DNA of 64,000 bases from Hymenobacter polaris. GTDB lineage: Bacteria; Bacteroidota; Bacteroidia; Cytophagales; Hymenobacteraceae. The translations under genes were made by a program, and so were the position numbers. The DNA lies in NCBI RefSeq assembly GCF_012927305.1, contig NZ_JABBGH010000001.1:1984001-2048000 (forward strand), given 5' to 3'. This document shows, piece by piece, positions 52,725 to 61,944 of the stretch. The first letter of the stretch is position 1, and each line of letters begins with the position of its first letter. The notes below the pieces were generated by a model. That model did no database searches. It saw nothing but the letters and a program-made list of their open reading frames with translations, and had not been told where the DNA came from.

Positions 52725-52834
52725 GCTTCTTCTACCTGGGCCGGTGGCAGCTTCTGCGGTGAAACCAGCCTTGCCTGCTCAGCGCGCCCTTCCTACCTTA
52801 CGTGCATTCTGGCCGCTACCTGCCGCTCGCCGCC

Positions 52835-54223
52835 ATGCCCTACCGCCACGTCATTCAGCAGCGCGCCTACGTGTTCGACGACCTACGGACGCTGCTGGCG
52901 CGGGCCACGCCCCGGCGCTCGGGCGACGAGCTGGCGGGCGTGGCGGCCGCCACCTACGAGGAGCGCGTGGCCGCCCAGCTGGCCCTGGCCGACGTGCCAC
53001 TGCGCCAGTTTCTGCACGAGGCGCTGGTGCCCTACGAAGCCGACGAGGTGACGCGCCTCATCCTCGACACGCACGACGCAGCGGCCTTCGCGCCGGTGGC
53101 GCACTACACGGTGGGCCAGCTGCGCGACTGGCTGCTGAGCGAGGCCGCCGACGCGCCCGCCCTGGCGGCCCTGGCGCCCGGCCTTACGCCCGAGATGGTG
53201 GCGGCCGTGAGCAAGCTGCTGCGCAACCAGGAGCTGATAGCCGTGGCCCGGCGGGTGGAAGTCGTCACGCAGTTTCGCAATACCCTAGGGCTGCGCGGGC
53301 ACCTGGCCACCCGCCTGCAGCCCAACCACCCCACCGACGACCCGCGCGGCGTGGCCGCCAGCCTCGTGGATGGCCTGCTCTACGGCAGCGGCGACGCGGT
53401 GCTGGGCCTCAACCCCGCCACCGACAGCCCCCGCCAGGTGCGCCAGCTGCTGGAGCTGCTCGACGGCGTGCGCCAGCGCTACGACATCCCCACCCAAACC
53501 TGCGTGCTCTGCCACGTCACTACCACGTTGCAGCTCATCGCGGCTGGCGCGCCGGTTGACCTTACCTTCCAGTCTATTGGCGGCACCGAGGGCACCAACC
53601 GCAGCTTCGGCATCTCGCTGGCGCTGCTGCAAGAAGCCCACGAGGCCACCCTGGCCCTAGGGCGCGGCACGTTGGGCAGCCACGTCATGTACTTCGAAAC
53701 CGGGCAGGGCAGCGCCCTCTCGGCGGGCGCCCACCACGGCCTCGACCAGCAAACGGCCGAGGCCCGCGCCTACGCCGTGGCCCGCCGCTTTCGGCCGCTG
53801 CTGGTCAACTCGGTGGTCGGCTTCATCGGCCCCGAGTACCTCTACGATGGCAAGCAAATCATTCGGGCGGCCCTCGAAGACCACTTCTGCGGCAAGCTAC
53901 TGGGCCTGCCCATGGGCATGGACGTGTGCTACACCAACCACGCCGAGGCCGACCAGGACGACATGGATACCCTGCTCACGCTGCTGGGCGTAGCGGGCTG
54001 CACCTATATTATGGGCGTGCCTGGCGCCGATGATATTATGCTGGGCTACCAGTCCACCAGCTTCCACGATGCCTTGTACCTGCGCCAGACCCTAGGCCTG
54101 CGCCCGGCGCCGGAGTTTGAAGCCTGGCTGCAGCAACAGGGCATTTTCTCGGCCCAGGGCCAGCTGCGCCCAGCCGGCGACGCCGCGCTGTGGCGCCAGC
54201 TGCCCCCACCGCTGCGGCAGTAA
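52835..54223 (+). CDS. eutB: Ethanolamine ammonia-lyase large subunit
   Basis: The 462-residue catalytic subunit begins MPYRHVIQQRAYVFDDLRTLLARATPRRSGDELAG. It has the EutB signatures: KLLRNQELIAVA, LQPNHPTDDPRGVAASLVDGLLYGSGDAVLGLNPATDSP, QTCVLCHVTTTLQLIAAGAP and FETGQGSALSAGAHHG. The enzyme uses adenosylcobalamin to split ethanolamine into acetaldehyde and ammonia. Its small subunit gene eutC is 3.3 kb away beyond a glucuronoyl esterase gene, instead of adjacent. An ATG at 52835 matches the family start better than the upstream GTG. Confidence 0.94.
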   Translation: MPYRHVIQQRAYVFDDLRTLLARATPRRSGDELAGVAAATYEERVAAQLALADVPLRQFLHEALVPYEADEVTRLILDTHDAAAFAPVAHYTVGQLRDWLLSEAADAPALAALAPGLTPEMVAAVSKLLRNQELIAVARRVEVVTQFRNTLGLRGHLATRLQPNHPTDDPRGVAASLVDGLLYGSGDAVLGLNPATDSPRQVRQLLELLDGVRQRYDIPTQTCVLCHVTTTLQLIAAGAPVDLTFQSIGGTEGTNRSFGISLALLQEAHEATLALGRGTLGSHVMYFETGQGSALSAGAHHGLDQQTAEARAYAVARRFRPLLVNSVVGFIGPEYLYDGKQIIRAALEDHFCGKLLGLPMGMDVCYTNHAEADQDDMDTLLTLLGVAGCTYIMGVPGADDIMLGYQSTSFHDALYLRQTLGLRPAPEFEAWLQQQGIFSAQGQLRPAGDAALWRQLPPPLRQ

Positions 54224-54854
54224 GCCTTATTTTATACTAGCGTTCGCATCCGGTGTACTTGTTTTAAACTTATAAATGAATTATTTATACTTTTATAAAA
54301 TACAAATATCAGATTATCAAGCAATTATTTTATCACAACACCATATACTTTCGGGTGCCCAGTAGTAGATAGCTTACTGGTAGTAATGCAGTAACCGTAG
54401 CGGGCAGCCTTCTGGTAAGCGTGTTACGCTACCACTGTTGGGTTGCCGCAGCTCAAGTATACGTGAGTATGCTGCATCAGCCAGCGTGCAAGTATGCATG
54501 CGCTATGACAGCATGAATACCGCAATCGTTTCCGAAAACGATTGCGGTATTTTCATTTGTATTCATCTAAGAAACTACGTGCGTTTTCTTTTTATCATTA
54601 CTGCGTCTTAAGTAAAATCGCAGCCACATCAGGCATGCGTCATGCACTATGAGCATTTTGTTTATCAGTCATATAAGTGAAATCTGATTTTTATATTAAG
54701 CAGGCAAACACTAACGACTCACTGCCTTAAATCATTAACAAGCTCTTTATCACTTTACCACCAAATCTTTTTCTTGACTTTTCCCCATACTCGCCTTGCC
54801 AATGAGAAATACCCACGTTGCTTAACTCACTTTACCCACCCAGTACTTACCAAC
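54224..54854. other. A+T-rich region upstream of the esterase gene
   Basis: This 631-bp stretch is markedly richer in A+T than the genes beside it and has no gene. Its one strong feature is the hairpin at 54516-54551. No CCTAGG occurs here, which is unusual for this window. It may be the left part of an insertion that separates eutB from eutC. Confidence 0.55.
54516..54551. terminator. Long perfect hairpin in the A+T-rich region
   Basis: AATACCGCAATCGTTT pairs perfectly with AAACGATTGCGGTATT around a short loop, followed by TTTCATTT. It could end the eutB transcript. Confidence 0.8.
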
Positions 54855-57311
54855 ATGACTTCAATCCTTTTCCCTGCGTTTGGTAAAACTTTTACGCGAA
54901 AAACTCCGGTTGCCTTACTAGCCTTCCTACTTAGCTGCACTTGCCTACGCGCACTGGCCCAGACGCCACCCCTGGTGTATACCGTTGAGAATACGGGGGC
55001 GAGCTGCGCGGCCCCGCCCCTGCCTACGCTCAGCCAGCTGCCCGTCATCCAGCCGCTGCCCGACCCCTTCTTGTGGGCCGACGGCCACGGGCGCACCACC
55101 AGCTTCAGCGACTGGGAGTGCCGACGCAACGAAATCAAGGCCCAGATTGAGAACTACGAGATAGGCACGAAACCTACTCGCCCCCAAACCATTACGGCCA
55201 GCTACGCCGCGGGCACCACCGCGGGTACCGGCACGCTCACCGTGAACGTGACGGTGAACGGCAAAACGGCCACGCTTACCTCGCAGGTAACGGTGCCCAC
55301 GGGCACCGGTCCATTTCCGGCCATTATTGGCATGAACAGCCCCACCGGCAGCGTGCCGGCCGCGGTGTTTGCCGGCCGTAGCGTGGCTACCATCCAGTAC
55401 AACCACAACAACGTCACGACCTACGGCAACCCGCAGCTGACGGACCCTTTCTACCAGCTCTACCCCGACCAAAACTTGTCGAACGCGGGGCAGTACGCGG
55501 CCTGGTCGTGGGGCGTGAGCCGCCTCATCGACGGGCTGGAGTTGGTGCAGAGCAGCTTGCCCATTGACTTGAAGCACCTGGGAGTTACGGGCTGCTCCTA
55601 CGCTGGCAAGATGGCCCTGTTTGCGGGGGCGCTGGACGAGCGCATTGCCCTGACCATCGCCCAGGAGTCGGGCGGCGGCGGGGCGCCGGCCTGGCGCGTG
55701 TCCGAAACCCTAGGGGCCGTGGAGAAGCTGGGGGCCACCGACTATAACTGGTTTAAGGACGACATGAAGCAGTTTGCCGACGCCAACGTGCCGAAGCTGC
55801 CGCACGACCACCACGAGCTGATGGCCATGATAGCGCCCCGGGCCCTACTGGTGACGGGCAACACCGATTTTGAGTGGCTGGCCAACCCCTCGGCCTACGT
55901 ATCGGCCCGCGCCGCGCACGAGATATACAAGACGCTGGGGCTAGGCGACCGGTTTGGCTTCTACATCGACTCGGGCCACAACCACTGCGCCGTGCCCACC
56001 ACCCAGATACCGGCCATGCAGGCCTTCGTAGACAAGTTTTTGCTGGGCAACACCACCGTTAGCACGGATATCACGGTCAACCCCTACCCGGCCGTGAACT
56101 ACCAGCGCTGGTATAAGTGGTGGGGCAGCGGCAACCCCGTGCTGCCCGCCGAGCCGCTGGGCAAGCGCACCTGGCTGGAAGCCGAGTGCGCCACGGTAGG
56201 CGCGGGCTGGATGGTTGCCACCGACGCCAACGCCTCTGGCGGGAAGTACGTGCAGGCAAAAAGCGGCTTGAGCAGTCCCACCACCGCGCCCTCCGCGACC
56301 TCGGCCTACCTGACCATGCCGGTTACCATTGACAGCGCCGCTACCTACAACTTGGTGGCCCGGATGAGCATACCCGCCGCCGAGGACTACGGGTACTGGC
56401 TGAAAATTGACAACGCCGACTTTCAGGCGGTAACCTCCCAGTTGGCTACCAACCCGAGCTTCGAAAATGGGCTGACGGGCTGGACGACCCTGAACACGAA
56501 CGGCGCCACCATTTCGGCCAATACCGTGGCGACTGATGCTCACTCCGGCACCGGCTCGATGAAGGTGGTGAACCCCACCGCCCAAACCGGCAACCAGTGG
56601 AAAGTGCAGGTGTCGAGCACGGCTTTCCCGACCACCATTGGCAACCAGTACGTGATTTCATATTGGGTACGTGCGGCGGCGGCCGGCGGCTCCATCCGGC
56701 TTTCTACCGGGCCGTCGAGCGCGCAGTACCAGGCCGACCAGGCCATTGGCACCAGCTGGCAGCAGGTATCGTGGACCATTACGGCTTCGCTGGCTTCCAC
56801 TACCTTCCTGTTCGACATGGGCCAAGTGGCTAATACGTACTACATCGACGACGTGAGCGTGAAGGAAGTCGGCGTGGATGGCTGGCGCTGGCTGAAGCTG
56901 AAGGATGCCGTGCTGCCGGTGGGGCCGCACACGCTGACTATTGCCTACAACGCGGGCGGCAACGCGAAGCTAGATAAGCTGGTGCTGGCTACCTCGCTGG
57001 CCTCCATTAGCGGCCTAGGGGGCACGGCCAACAATTGCAACGTGGTGACGGCTACCACCAGCGCCTCGTCGGTGGCCGGGCCAACCGTTTACCCCAATCC
57101 AGCCACCGATAATATTAGCGTCGAGCTAGGCGCCAACCAGCTGAACGTGAAAAGCATTGAAGTAGTAGACGTAATGGGCCGGGTACTGTCGCGGGTAAAT
57201 GTGGGCAAGCAAGCCACGCTGAGCATCCCGAGCGATAAGCTAACGCCCGGCGTGTACTTGGTGCGCTTCAAGGGCGATACTACGCAAACCCAGCGCGTAA
57301 CCATTCTGTAA
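54855..57311 (+). CDS. T9SS-exported glucuronoyl esterase (CE15) with nested carbohydrate-binding modules
   Basis: The 818-residue protein starts MTSILFPAFGKTFTRKTPVA with a signal peptide ending ALAQ. The CE15 esterase covers about 25-405: nucleophile GCSYAGK, acidic ESGGGGAPAWR, and a His in DSGHNHCAVP. It cleaves ester bonds between lignin alcohols and glucuronoxylan. The sequence TWLEAECATVGAGW (about 435) starts a CBM35/6-like sandwich. After VTSQL, a CBM4/9-like module (NPSFENGLTGW to IDDVSVKEV) interrupts it, and the first sandwich resumes at DGWRWLKLKDAVLPVGPHTLTI. The last 80 residues (VYPNPATDNISVEL, VYLVRFKG) are a T9SS type A signal. It lies inside the eut gene set. Confidence 0.85.
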   Translation: MTSILFPAFGKTFTRKTPVALLAFLLSCTCLRALAQTPPLVYTVENTGASCAAPPLPTLSQLPVIQPLPDPFLWADGHGRTTSFSDWECRRNEIKAQIENYEIGTKPTRPQTITASYAAGTTAGTGTLTVNVTVNGKTATLTSQVTVPTGTGPFPAIIGMNSPTGSVPAAVFAGRSVATIQYNHNNVTTYGNPQLTDPFYQLYPDQNLSNAGQYAAWSWGVSRLIDGLELVQSSLPIDLKHLGVTGCSYAGKMALFAGALDERIALTIAQESGGGGAPAWRVSETLGAVEKLGATDYNWFKDDMKQFADANVPKLPHDHHELMAMIAPRALLVTGNTDFEWLANPSAYVSARAAHEIYKTLGLGDRFGFYIDSGHNHCAVPTTQIPAMQAFVDKFLLGNTTVSTDITVNPYPAVNYQRWYKWWGSGNPVLPAEPLGKRTWLEAECATVGAGWMVATDANASGGKYVQAKSGLSSPTTAPSATSAYLTMPVTIDSAATYNLVARMSIPAAEDYGYWLKIDNADFQAVTSQLATNPSFENGLTGWTTLNTNGATISANTVATDAHSGTGSMKVVNPTAQTGNQWKVQVSSTAFPTTIGNQYVISYWVRAAAAGGSIRLSTGPSSAQYQADQAIGTSWQQVSWTITASLASTTFLFDMGQVANTYYIDDVSVKEVGVDGWRWLKLKDAVLPVGPHTLTIAYNAGGNAKLDKLVLATSLASISGLGGTANNCNVVTATTSASSVAGPTVYPNPATDNISVELGANQLNVKSIEVVDVMGRVLSRVNVGKQATLSIPSDKLTPGVYLVRFKGDTTQTQRVTIL

Positions 57312-57320
57312 GGCAGCAGG

Positions 57321-57442
57321 TAAACCGCGCAAAATAGGCGGTCATGCTGAGCCTGCCGAAGCATCTCTACCGCATCGTCCAGATAACGTGCGGTAGAGAT
57401 GCTTCGGCAGGCTCAGCATGACCGCCTATTTTGCGCGGTTTA
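57321..57442. repeat. Palindromic repeat, copy 5, after the esterase gene
   Basis: Arms 57321-57374 and 57389-57442 are perfectly complementary over 54 bp with a 14-bp loop. The core is AGGCGGTCATGCTGAGCCTG, then CCGAAGCATCTCTACCGCA. The outer TAAACCGCGCAAAAT is unique to this copy and pairs fully. Confidence 0.93.
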
Positions 57443-57504
57443 TTTCATGCCTGGTTTTTTTCAGGAGCCAGCCGTGCGGCCGGCTTAGTAACTTCCCGGC
57501 TGCT

Positions 57505-58281
57505 ATGCCCGACCAACTGCCTGCCCTGCCGCCCCCCGCACCCGAGCCCGACCCCTGGGCGGGCCTGCGGGCCTTCACGGCGGCGCGCATCGCGCTGGGG
57601 CGCACCGGCACCAGCGTGCCCCTGGCCGAGGCGCTGGCCTTCCGCCTGGCCCACGCCCACGCCCGCGATGCGGTGTATTCGGTCCTCGACCTCGACCACC
57701 TGCTACCGGAGCTAGCTGGGCTGGACCTACCCCTGTGCCAGGTGCAAAGCCAGGCGCCCGACCGCCCCACTTACCTGCGCCGCCCCGACCTGGGCCGCCG
57801 CCTCAGCGACGCCTCGCGCGCAGCGCTGGCCGAGGCCGCTGGCTCTGCCTGCGACGTGGTAGTGGTGCTGGCCGACGGCCTCTCGGCCACGGCGGCCAAC
57901 CAGCACGGCGGGCCGCTGCTGCGCCTGCTGCTGCCCCAACTGCGCGCCGCGGGCCTGCGCCTGGGGCCCCTGGTGCTGGCCGAGCAGGCCCGCGTGGCGC
58001 TGGGCGACGCGGTGGGCGACTTGCTGGACGCGCGCCTGGTGCTGGTGCTGCTGGGCGAGCGCCCCGGCCTGAGCGCCCCCGACAGCCTGGGCGCCTACCT
58101 CACCCTAGGGCCCCGGCCGGGCCTCACCGACGAAGCGCGTAACTGCGTTTCCAACATTCGGCCGGCCGGGCTGCCCTACCCGGCCGCGGCCGACAAGCTC
58201 ACCTGGCTGCTAACCGAAGCCCTGCGGCGCGGCCTCACGGGCGTGGCCCTCAAGGACGAAACCGACTTGCTGGGCTCCTAG
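57505..58281 (+). CDS. eutC: Ethanolamine ammonia-lyase small subunit
   Basis: The 258-residue subunit starts MPDQLPALPPPAPEPDPWAGLRAFTAARIALGRTG. Signatures are VVVVLADGLSATAANQHGGPLL, VLLGERPGLSAPDSLGAYLTLGP and DEARNCVSNIRPAGLPYPAAADKL. It binds adenosylcobalamin together with EutB. No microcompartment shell, EutA reactivase, EutH or cobalamin gene is in the window. The ATG 57505 is chosen for the normal EutC start; the longer frame runs back into the palindromic repeat. Confidence 0.92.
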   Translation: MPDQLPALPPPAPEPDPWAGLRAFTAARIALGRTGTSVPLAEALAFRLAHAHARDAVYSVLDLDHLLPELAGLDLPLCQVQSQAPDRPTYLRRPDLGRRLSDASRAALAEAAGSACDVVVVLADGLSATAANQHGGPLLRLLLPQLRAAGLRLGPLVLAEQARVALGDAVGDLLDARLVLVLLGERPGLSAPDSLGAYLTLGPRPGLTDEARNCVSNIRPAGLPYPAAADKLTWLLTEALRRGLTGVALKDETDLLGS

Positions 58282-58472
58282 CGCGGTTTCCTGGGAATGG
58301 GTAGGCGCGAGGCTGGTGCCGCCTGGAAGTAAGCAGCGGCGCCTGGCGCGGCTAACGAGCCGAGACGAGCAGCGTCCTTGCGCCCTACATGTACATTTGA
58401 TGAAAATAGCAGTGAAGCCAATTAAACTAACTGCGCCGCTTCGGCGTTGGCGGGGCGCCGCTTGGCGAGAGT

Positions 58473-58480
58473 TATTTTTG
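58473..58480 (+). promoter_or_regulatory. -7 box before the TonB receptor gene
   Basis: TATTTTTG fits TAnnTTTG and lies six bases before the ATG at 58486. A TTGG at 58447-58450 is about two bases too far upstream for an ideal -33. A leader this short is unusual. Confidence 0.4.
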
Positions 58481-58485
58481 TAGGT

Positions 58486-60855
58486 ATGATGCGCTTGCTA
58501 CGTCTGGTTGGGTTTTTATTGATAGGGCTGGGGCTACTGCTTGCCCCGCGCTGGAGCTGGGCCCAAACGCAGCACGTGCTCAGCGGCCTGGTGCGCGGCA
58601 CCGATGGCACGGCCCTGCCGGGCGCTACCGTGGCGGTGCCGGCCCTCGGGCTGGGCACGGCCACCGAGGCCGATGGCCACTACGCGCTTAGCCTGCCCGA
58701 GGGGGCGCAGAAAATAACGGTGTCGTTCGTGGGCTACACCAGCCAGTCGTTCACCCTTAGCCTGCGCCGCAACCAAACGCACAACGTACTGCTAGCTCCC
58801 AACGCCAGCGAGCTGGGCGAAGTGGTGGTGCAGGGCCAGCAAACGCTGCAGCAAAAGCTCGAATCGACCCAAATGGGCGTCGAGCACCTCAGCATCCGCG
58901 AGGCCAAATTGCTGCCGGCGCTCTTTGGCGAAGTTGATATTTTGAAGACCCTGCAGCTCAAGCCCGGCGTGCAAAGCGGCGGCGAGGGCAGCAGCGGCCT
59001 GTTCGTGCGCGGCGGCTCGGCCGACCAAAACCTGGTGCTGCTCGACAACTCGGTGGTGTATAACCCCAACCACTTGTTCGGGCTGTTTTCGGTCTTCAAC
59101 TCCGACGCCGTGCAGAGCGTGGACTTGTACAAGGCGGGGTTTCCAGCGCAGTTTGGGGGCCGGCTCTCGTCGGTGATTGACGTGAAGCTGCGCGAGGGCA
59201 ACCGCCAGAAATACGTGACGACGGCCGGCATTGGCCTCATTTCCTCGCGCCTCAGCTTCGAGGGGCCGCTGGGCCGCCACTCGGACGGCCAGCCGGCTAA
59301 GGGCTCGTTTATCGTGAGCGGGCGGCGCACCTACTTCGACATTTTCACCCGCGCCCTCAACCGGGCCAACGCGAACGTCGAGGACTACTCGCCCATTCCG
59401 GACTACTATTTCTACGACCTCAACCTCAAGGCCAACTACACGCTGACCGAGCGCGACCAGCTGTTTTTGACCGGCTACCTGGGGCGCGACAACTTCGGCT
59501 TTACTTCGCCCAACGGCTTCCAGGCGGCTTTTACTTGGGGCAATACCCTAGGGGCCCTGCGCTGGCAGCACGTGTTTTCGCCGCGCCTCACGGCCAATAC
59601 CCAGGTGGGCGTCACCGACTACAAGTACCAGCTGGGCAACTCCATCGACCAGTTTAGCTTTTCGCTGGGTTCCACCATTCGGGACTACAACGCCCGCACC
59701 GATTTCGACTACCTGCCCGAGGGCGGGCGCCACGTCATCCGATTCGGGGCCAGCTTCACGCAGCACCAGTTTGGGGTGGGCCGCCTGCAGCGCAGCTCGC
59801 AGGACAACTCGGTGAACTTCGGCGCCGACGTGGCCTATCCGGGCCAGGAAGCGGGTATTTATGGCTCCGACAATATCAAGGTGAGCGACGACCTGCAGGC
59901 CGAGCTGGGGCTGCGCGCCACCGGCTTCCGCAGTGAGAGCGACCACTTTGGCGGCCTGGAGCCGCGGGCCTCGCTGCGCTACTCCCTAGGGCCTAAAGTG
60001 AGCCTGAAGGGCAGCTACGCCCTCATGTACCAGTACGTGCACCTGGTGAGCAACTCGGGCGCCTCGCTGCCCACCGACATCTGGTACCCCTCGCGCCAGA
60101 ACGTGCATCCCCAGCGCTCGCAGCAGGTGAGCACGGGCGTTAATTTTTTGCTGGGCGGCGGCAAGTTTCTGCTCACCGATGAGGTATATTATAAATGGGC
60201 CGCTAACCAGATTGACTTCCGCGACGGCGCCCAGATTTTTGCCAACCCCAACCTGAGCCAGGAGTTCTTGTTTGGCAGGGGCTGGGCCTACGGCAACGAG
60301 CTGTATTTGGAAAAGAAAGAGGGCAAAACCACCGGCTGGATTGGCTATACGCTGGCCTGGGCCTGGCGCAATTTCCCGCCCCAAAATGGCAACCCCGGCA
60401 TCAACGGGGGCCGCGACTTCCACCCCACCTACGACCGGCGCCACAACCTGAACGTGGTGGTGATTCACCAGCTCAACGAGCGCATCAACCTCACGGCCAG
60501 CTTTGTGTATACCAGCGGGGCGCCCACCACGCTACCGCAAGGGCGCTTCGCGCTGCAGGATATTTACCAGGGCGCTATCCAGCCGGTGCCCCTCTACCCC
60601 GACCGCAACCAGTACCGCCTCATCCCCTACCACCGCCTCGACCTAGGCTTGGTGTGGAAGCTGAAGCCCGTGCGCTTCGGCACTGAGCGCGACCTCACCT
60701 TCAGCATCTACAACGCCTACAACCGGCGCAACGCTTACTTCATTTACTTCGAGCAGACGCGCGACAAGGCCACCGACCGGGTGACGGGCTACCGGGCGCA
60801 GCAGGTATCGCTGTTCCCGCTCATTCCCTCGGTAACGTACAATTTTAAATTCTGA
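58486..60855 (+). CDS. TonB-dependent outer-membrane receptor with carboxypeptidase-like N-domain
   Basis: The 789-residue protein has a signal peptide (MMRLLRLVGFLLIGLGLLLA). A CarboxypepD_reg-like domain follows at about 30-110 (LSGLVRGTDGTALPGATVAV, DGHYALSLPEG, ITVSFVGYTSQSF). The plug domain has LQLKPGVQSGGEGSSGLFVRGG, DQNLVLLDNSVVYNPNHLFG and FPAQFGGRLSSVIDVKLREGN. The rest is a 22-stranded barrel pattern ending TYNFKF. Energy-dependent uptake of an unknown ligand is expected. It lacks an STN domain. It pairs with the DUF4249 lipoprotein downstream, a common Bacteroidota partnership. It starts 204 bp after eutC. Confidence 0.92.
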   Translation: MMRLLRLVGFLLIGLGLLLAPRWSWAQTQHVLSGLVRGTDGTALPGATVAVPALGLGTATEADGHYALSLPEGAQKITVSFVGYTSQSFTLSLRRNQTHNVLLAPNASELGEVVVQGQQTLQQKLESTQMGVEHLSIREAKLLPALFGEVDILKTLQLKPGVQSGGEGSSGLFVRGGSADQNLVLLDNSVVYNPNHLFGLFSVFNSDAVQSVDLYKAGFPAQFGGRLSSVIDVKLREGNRQKYVTTAGIGLISSRLSFEGPLGRHSDGQPAKGSFIVSGRRTYFDIFTRALNRANANVEDYSPIPDYYFYDLNLKANYTLTERDQLFLTGYLGRDNFGFTSPNGFQAAFTWGNTLGALRWQHVFSPRLTANTQVGVTDYKYQLGNSIDQFSFSLGSTIRDYNARTDFDYLPEGGRHVIRFGASFTQHQFGVGRLQRSSQDNSVNFGADVAYPGQEAGIYGSDNIKVSDDLQAELGLRATGFRSESDHFGGLEPRASLRYSLGPKVSLKGSYALMYQYVHLVSNSGASLPTDIWYPSRQNVHPQRSQQVSTGVNFLLGGGKFLLTDEVYYKWAANQIDFRDGAQIFANPNLSQEFLFGRGWAYGNELYLEKKEGKTTGWIGYTLAWAWRNFPPQNGNPGINGGRDFHPTYDRRHNLNVVVIHQLNERINLTASFVYTSGAPTTLPQGRFALQDIYQGAIQPVPLYPDRNQYRLIPYHRLDLGLVWKLKPVRFGTERDLTFSIYNAYNRRNAYFIYFEQTRDKATDRVTGYRAQQVSLFPLIPSVTYNFKF

Positions 60856-60989
60856 CCGCAGATTTAACGGATTTAACGGATTTCGGGGATACGCTGCTGC
60901 GCAGCTGGCTACGCTGGGGTCGGGGGCGGCGCGTACTGAGTGGCTCTGATTTTTACTATTTTTTACAGGTAAGTTTAGTGAGTGGTTTT

Positions 60990-61868
60990 ATGAGGAAGCT
61001 AGTGATTATTGGGACGCTGGGGGGGCTAGGGGTGCTGGGCGCGGCGGGGTGCGGCAGCCTGCGCAAGGATGTGAACGTGCCCCTGCCGCAGTACGACAAC
61101 CAGCTGGTGGTGGAGTGCTACCTGGAGCCGGGCGTGGTGCCGCGCCTCACAGTGACGGAATCGGTGCCGTACCTGGACAACGGGCAGGCCGTAGCGGCTA
61201 AGTCGCAGGCCCTCACGCTGTCCAACGGGCAAGTGGTGCAACTACCCACCGACGTGGCCGTGAAGCTGACGCTGCCCAGCGGCCGGGTAGTGCCGCTCCA
61301 GTTTTTGCCCGGCCTTGACCCCACCACCGGCAAGTATTTCACTCACATCGGTACGCAGCCCCTGGCGGCGCAGGCCGGGCAAACCTTCGCCCTCGACGTG
61401 CAGGACACCCGCAGCCGCCACGTGACGGGCACGGCCACGGTGCCCACCTTTATTCCCATCGACTCGGTAAAGTACCAGTTCAACAACCTCACCGGCGACA
61501 ATAAGAAGGCATATTTCCAAACGAAGTGGACCGACCCCGGCGCCACCACCGACTACTACCGCCTGATGCTGCACAAGGGCAAGCCCAGCAACAACTCCGA
61601 AACCGACAACGACATCAACGACCTGCAATTCAACGGCAAGCCCTACGCGCAAGTCACTACCTACCGCTTCCGGCCCAACGACACCGTGACAGCTACGCTC
61701 TACCACGTCGATTCGCTGTATTACTCCTTCCGCCGCAGCACCCGCGAGGCCCGCAACGCCAACGGCAACCCCTTTGCCCAGCCCAGCACCATCCGCAGCA
61801 CGGTGCAGGGCGGCGTGGGCGTGTTCACGGTGCTGGTGCACGACCAGAAGCGCGTGGTGCTGAAGTAG
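60990..61868 (+). CDS. DUF4249 family outer-membrane lipoprotein
   Basis: The 292-residue product has a lipobox in GTLGGLGVLGAAGCGSL, so the Cys near residue 22 would be acylated. It shows the DUF4249 pattern DNQLVVECYLEPGVVPRLTVTESV, followed by PTFIPIDSVKYQF and YYRLMLHKGKP. These proteins are usually encoded beside TonB receptors as here, and are thought to cap or assist them. ATG 60990 is preferred to a GTG four codons upstream. A short repeated GATTTAACGGATTTAACGG lies before the start region. Confidence 0.85.
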   Translation: MRKLVIIGTLGGLGVLGAAGCGSLRKDVNVPLPQYDNQLVVECYLEPGVVPRLTVTESVPYLDNGQAVAAKSQALTLSNGQVVQLPTDVAVKLTLPSGRVVPLQFLPGLDPTTGKYFTHIGTQPLAAQAGQTFALDVQDTRSRHVTGTATVPTFIPIDSVKYQFNNLTGDNKKAYFQTKWTDPGATTDYYRLMLHKGKPSNNSETDNDINDLQFNGKPYAQVTTYRFRPNDTVTATLYHVDSLYYSFRRSTREARNANGNPFAQPSTIRSTVQGGVGVFTVLVHDQKRVVLK

Positions 61869-61944
61869 CCCTAGGGCTATTGGGCGATGCTTATAACAGT
61901 CGCTGGCGAACGCCAGTAGCACTCAAGATGGCGTAAGGGCGGCT

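Noticed and set aside
54224..57442. Insertion sequence or integron carrying the esterase
   Set aside because: No transposase, integrase or terminal repeats flanking both sides were found; only one palindromic repeat lies at the right edge.
50900..58281. Cobalamin riboswitch controlling the eut genes
   Set aside because: I looked for a B12-box-like element before the permease, eutB and eutC and saw none.
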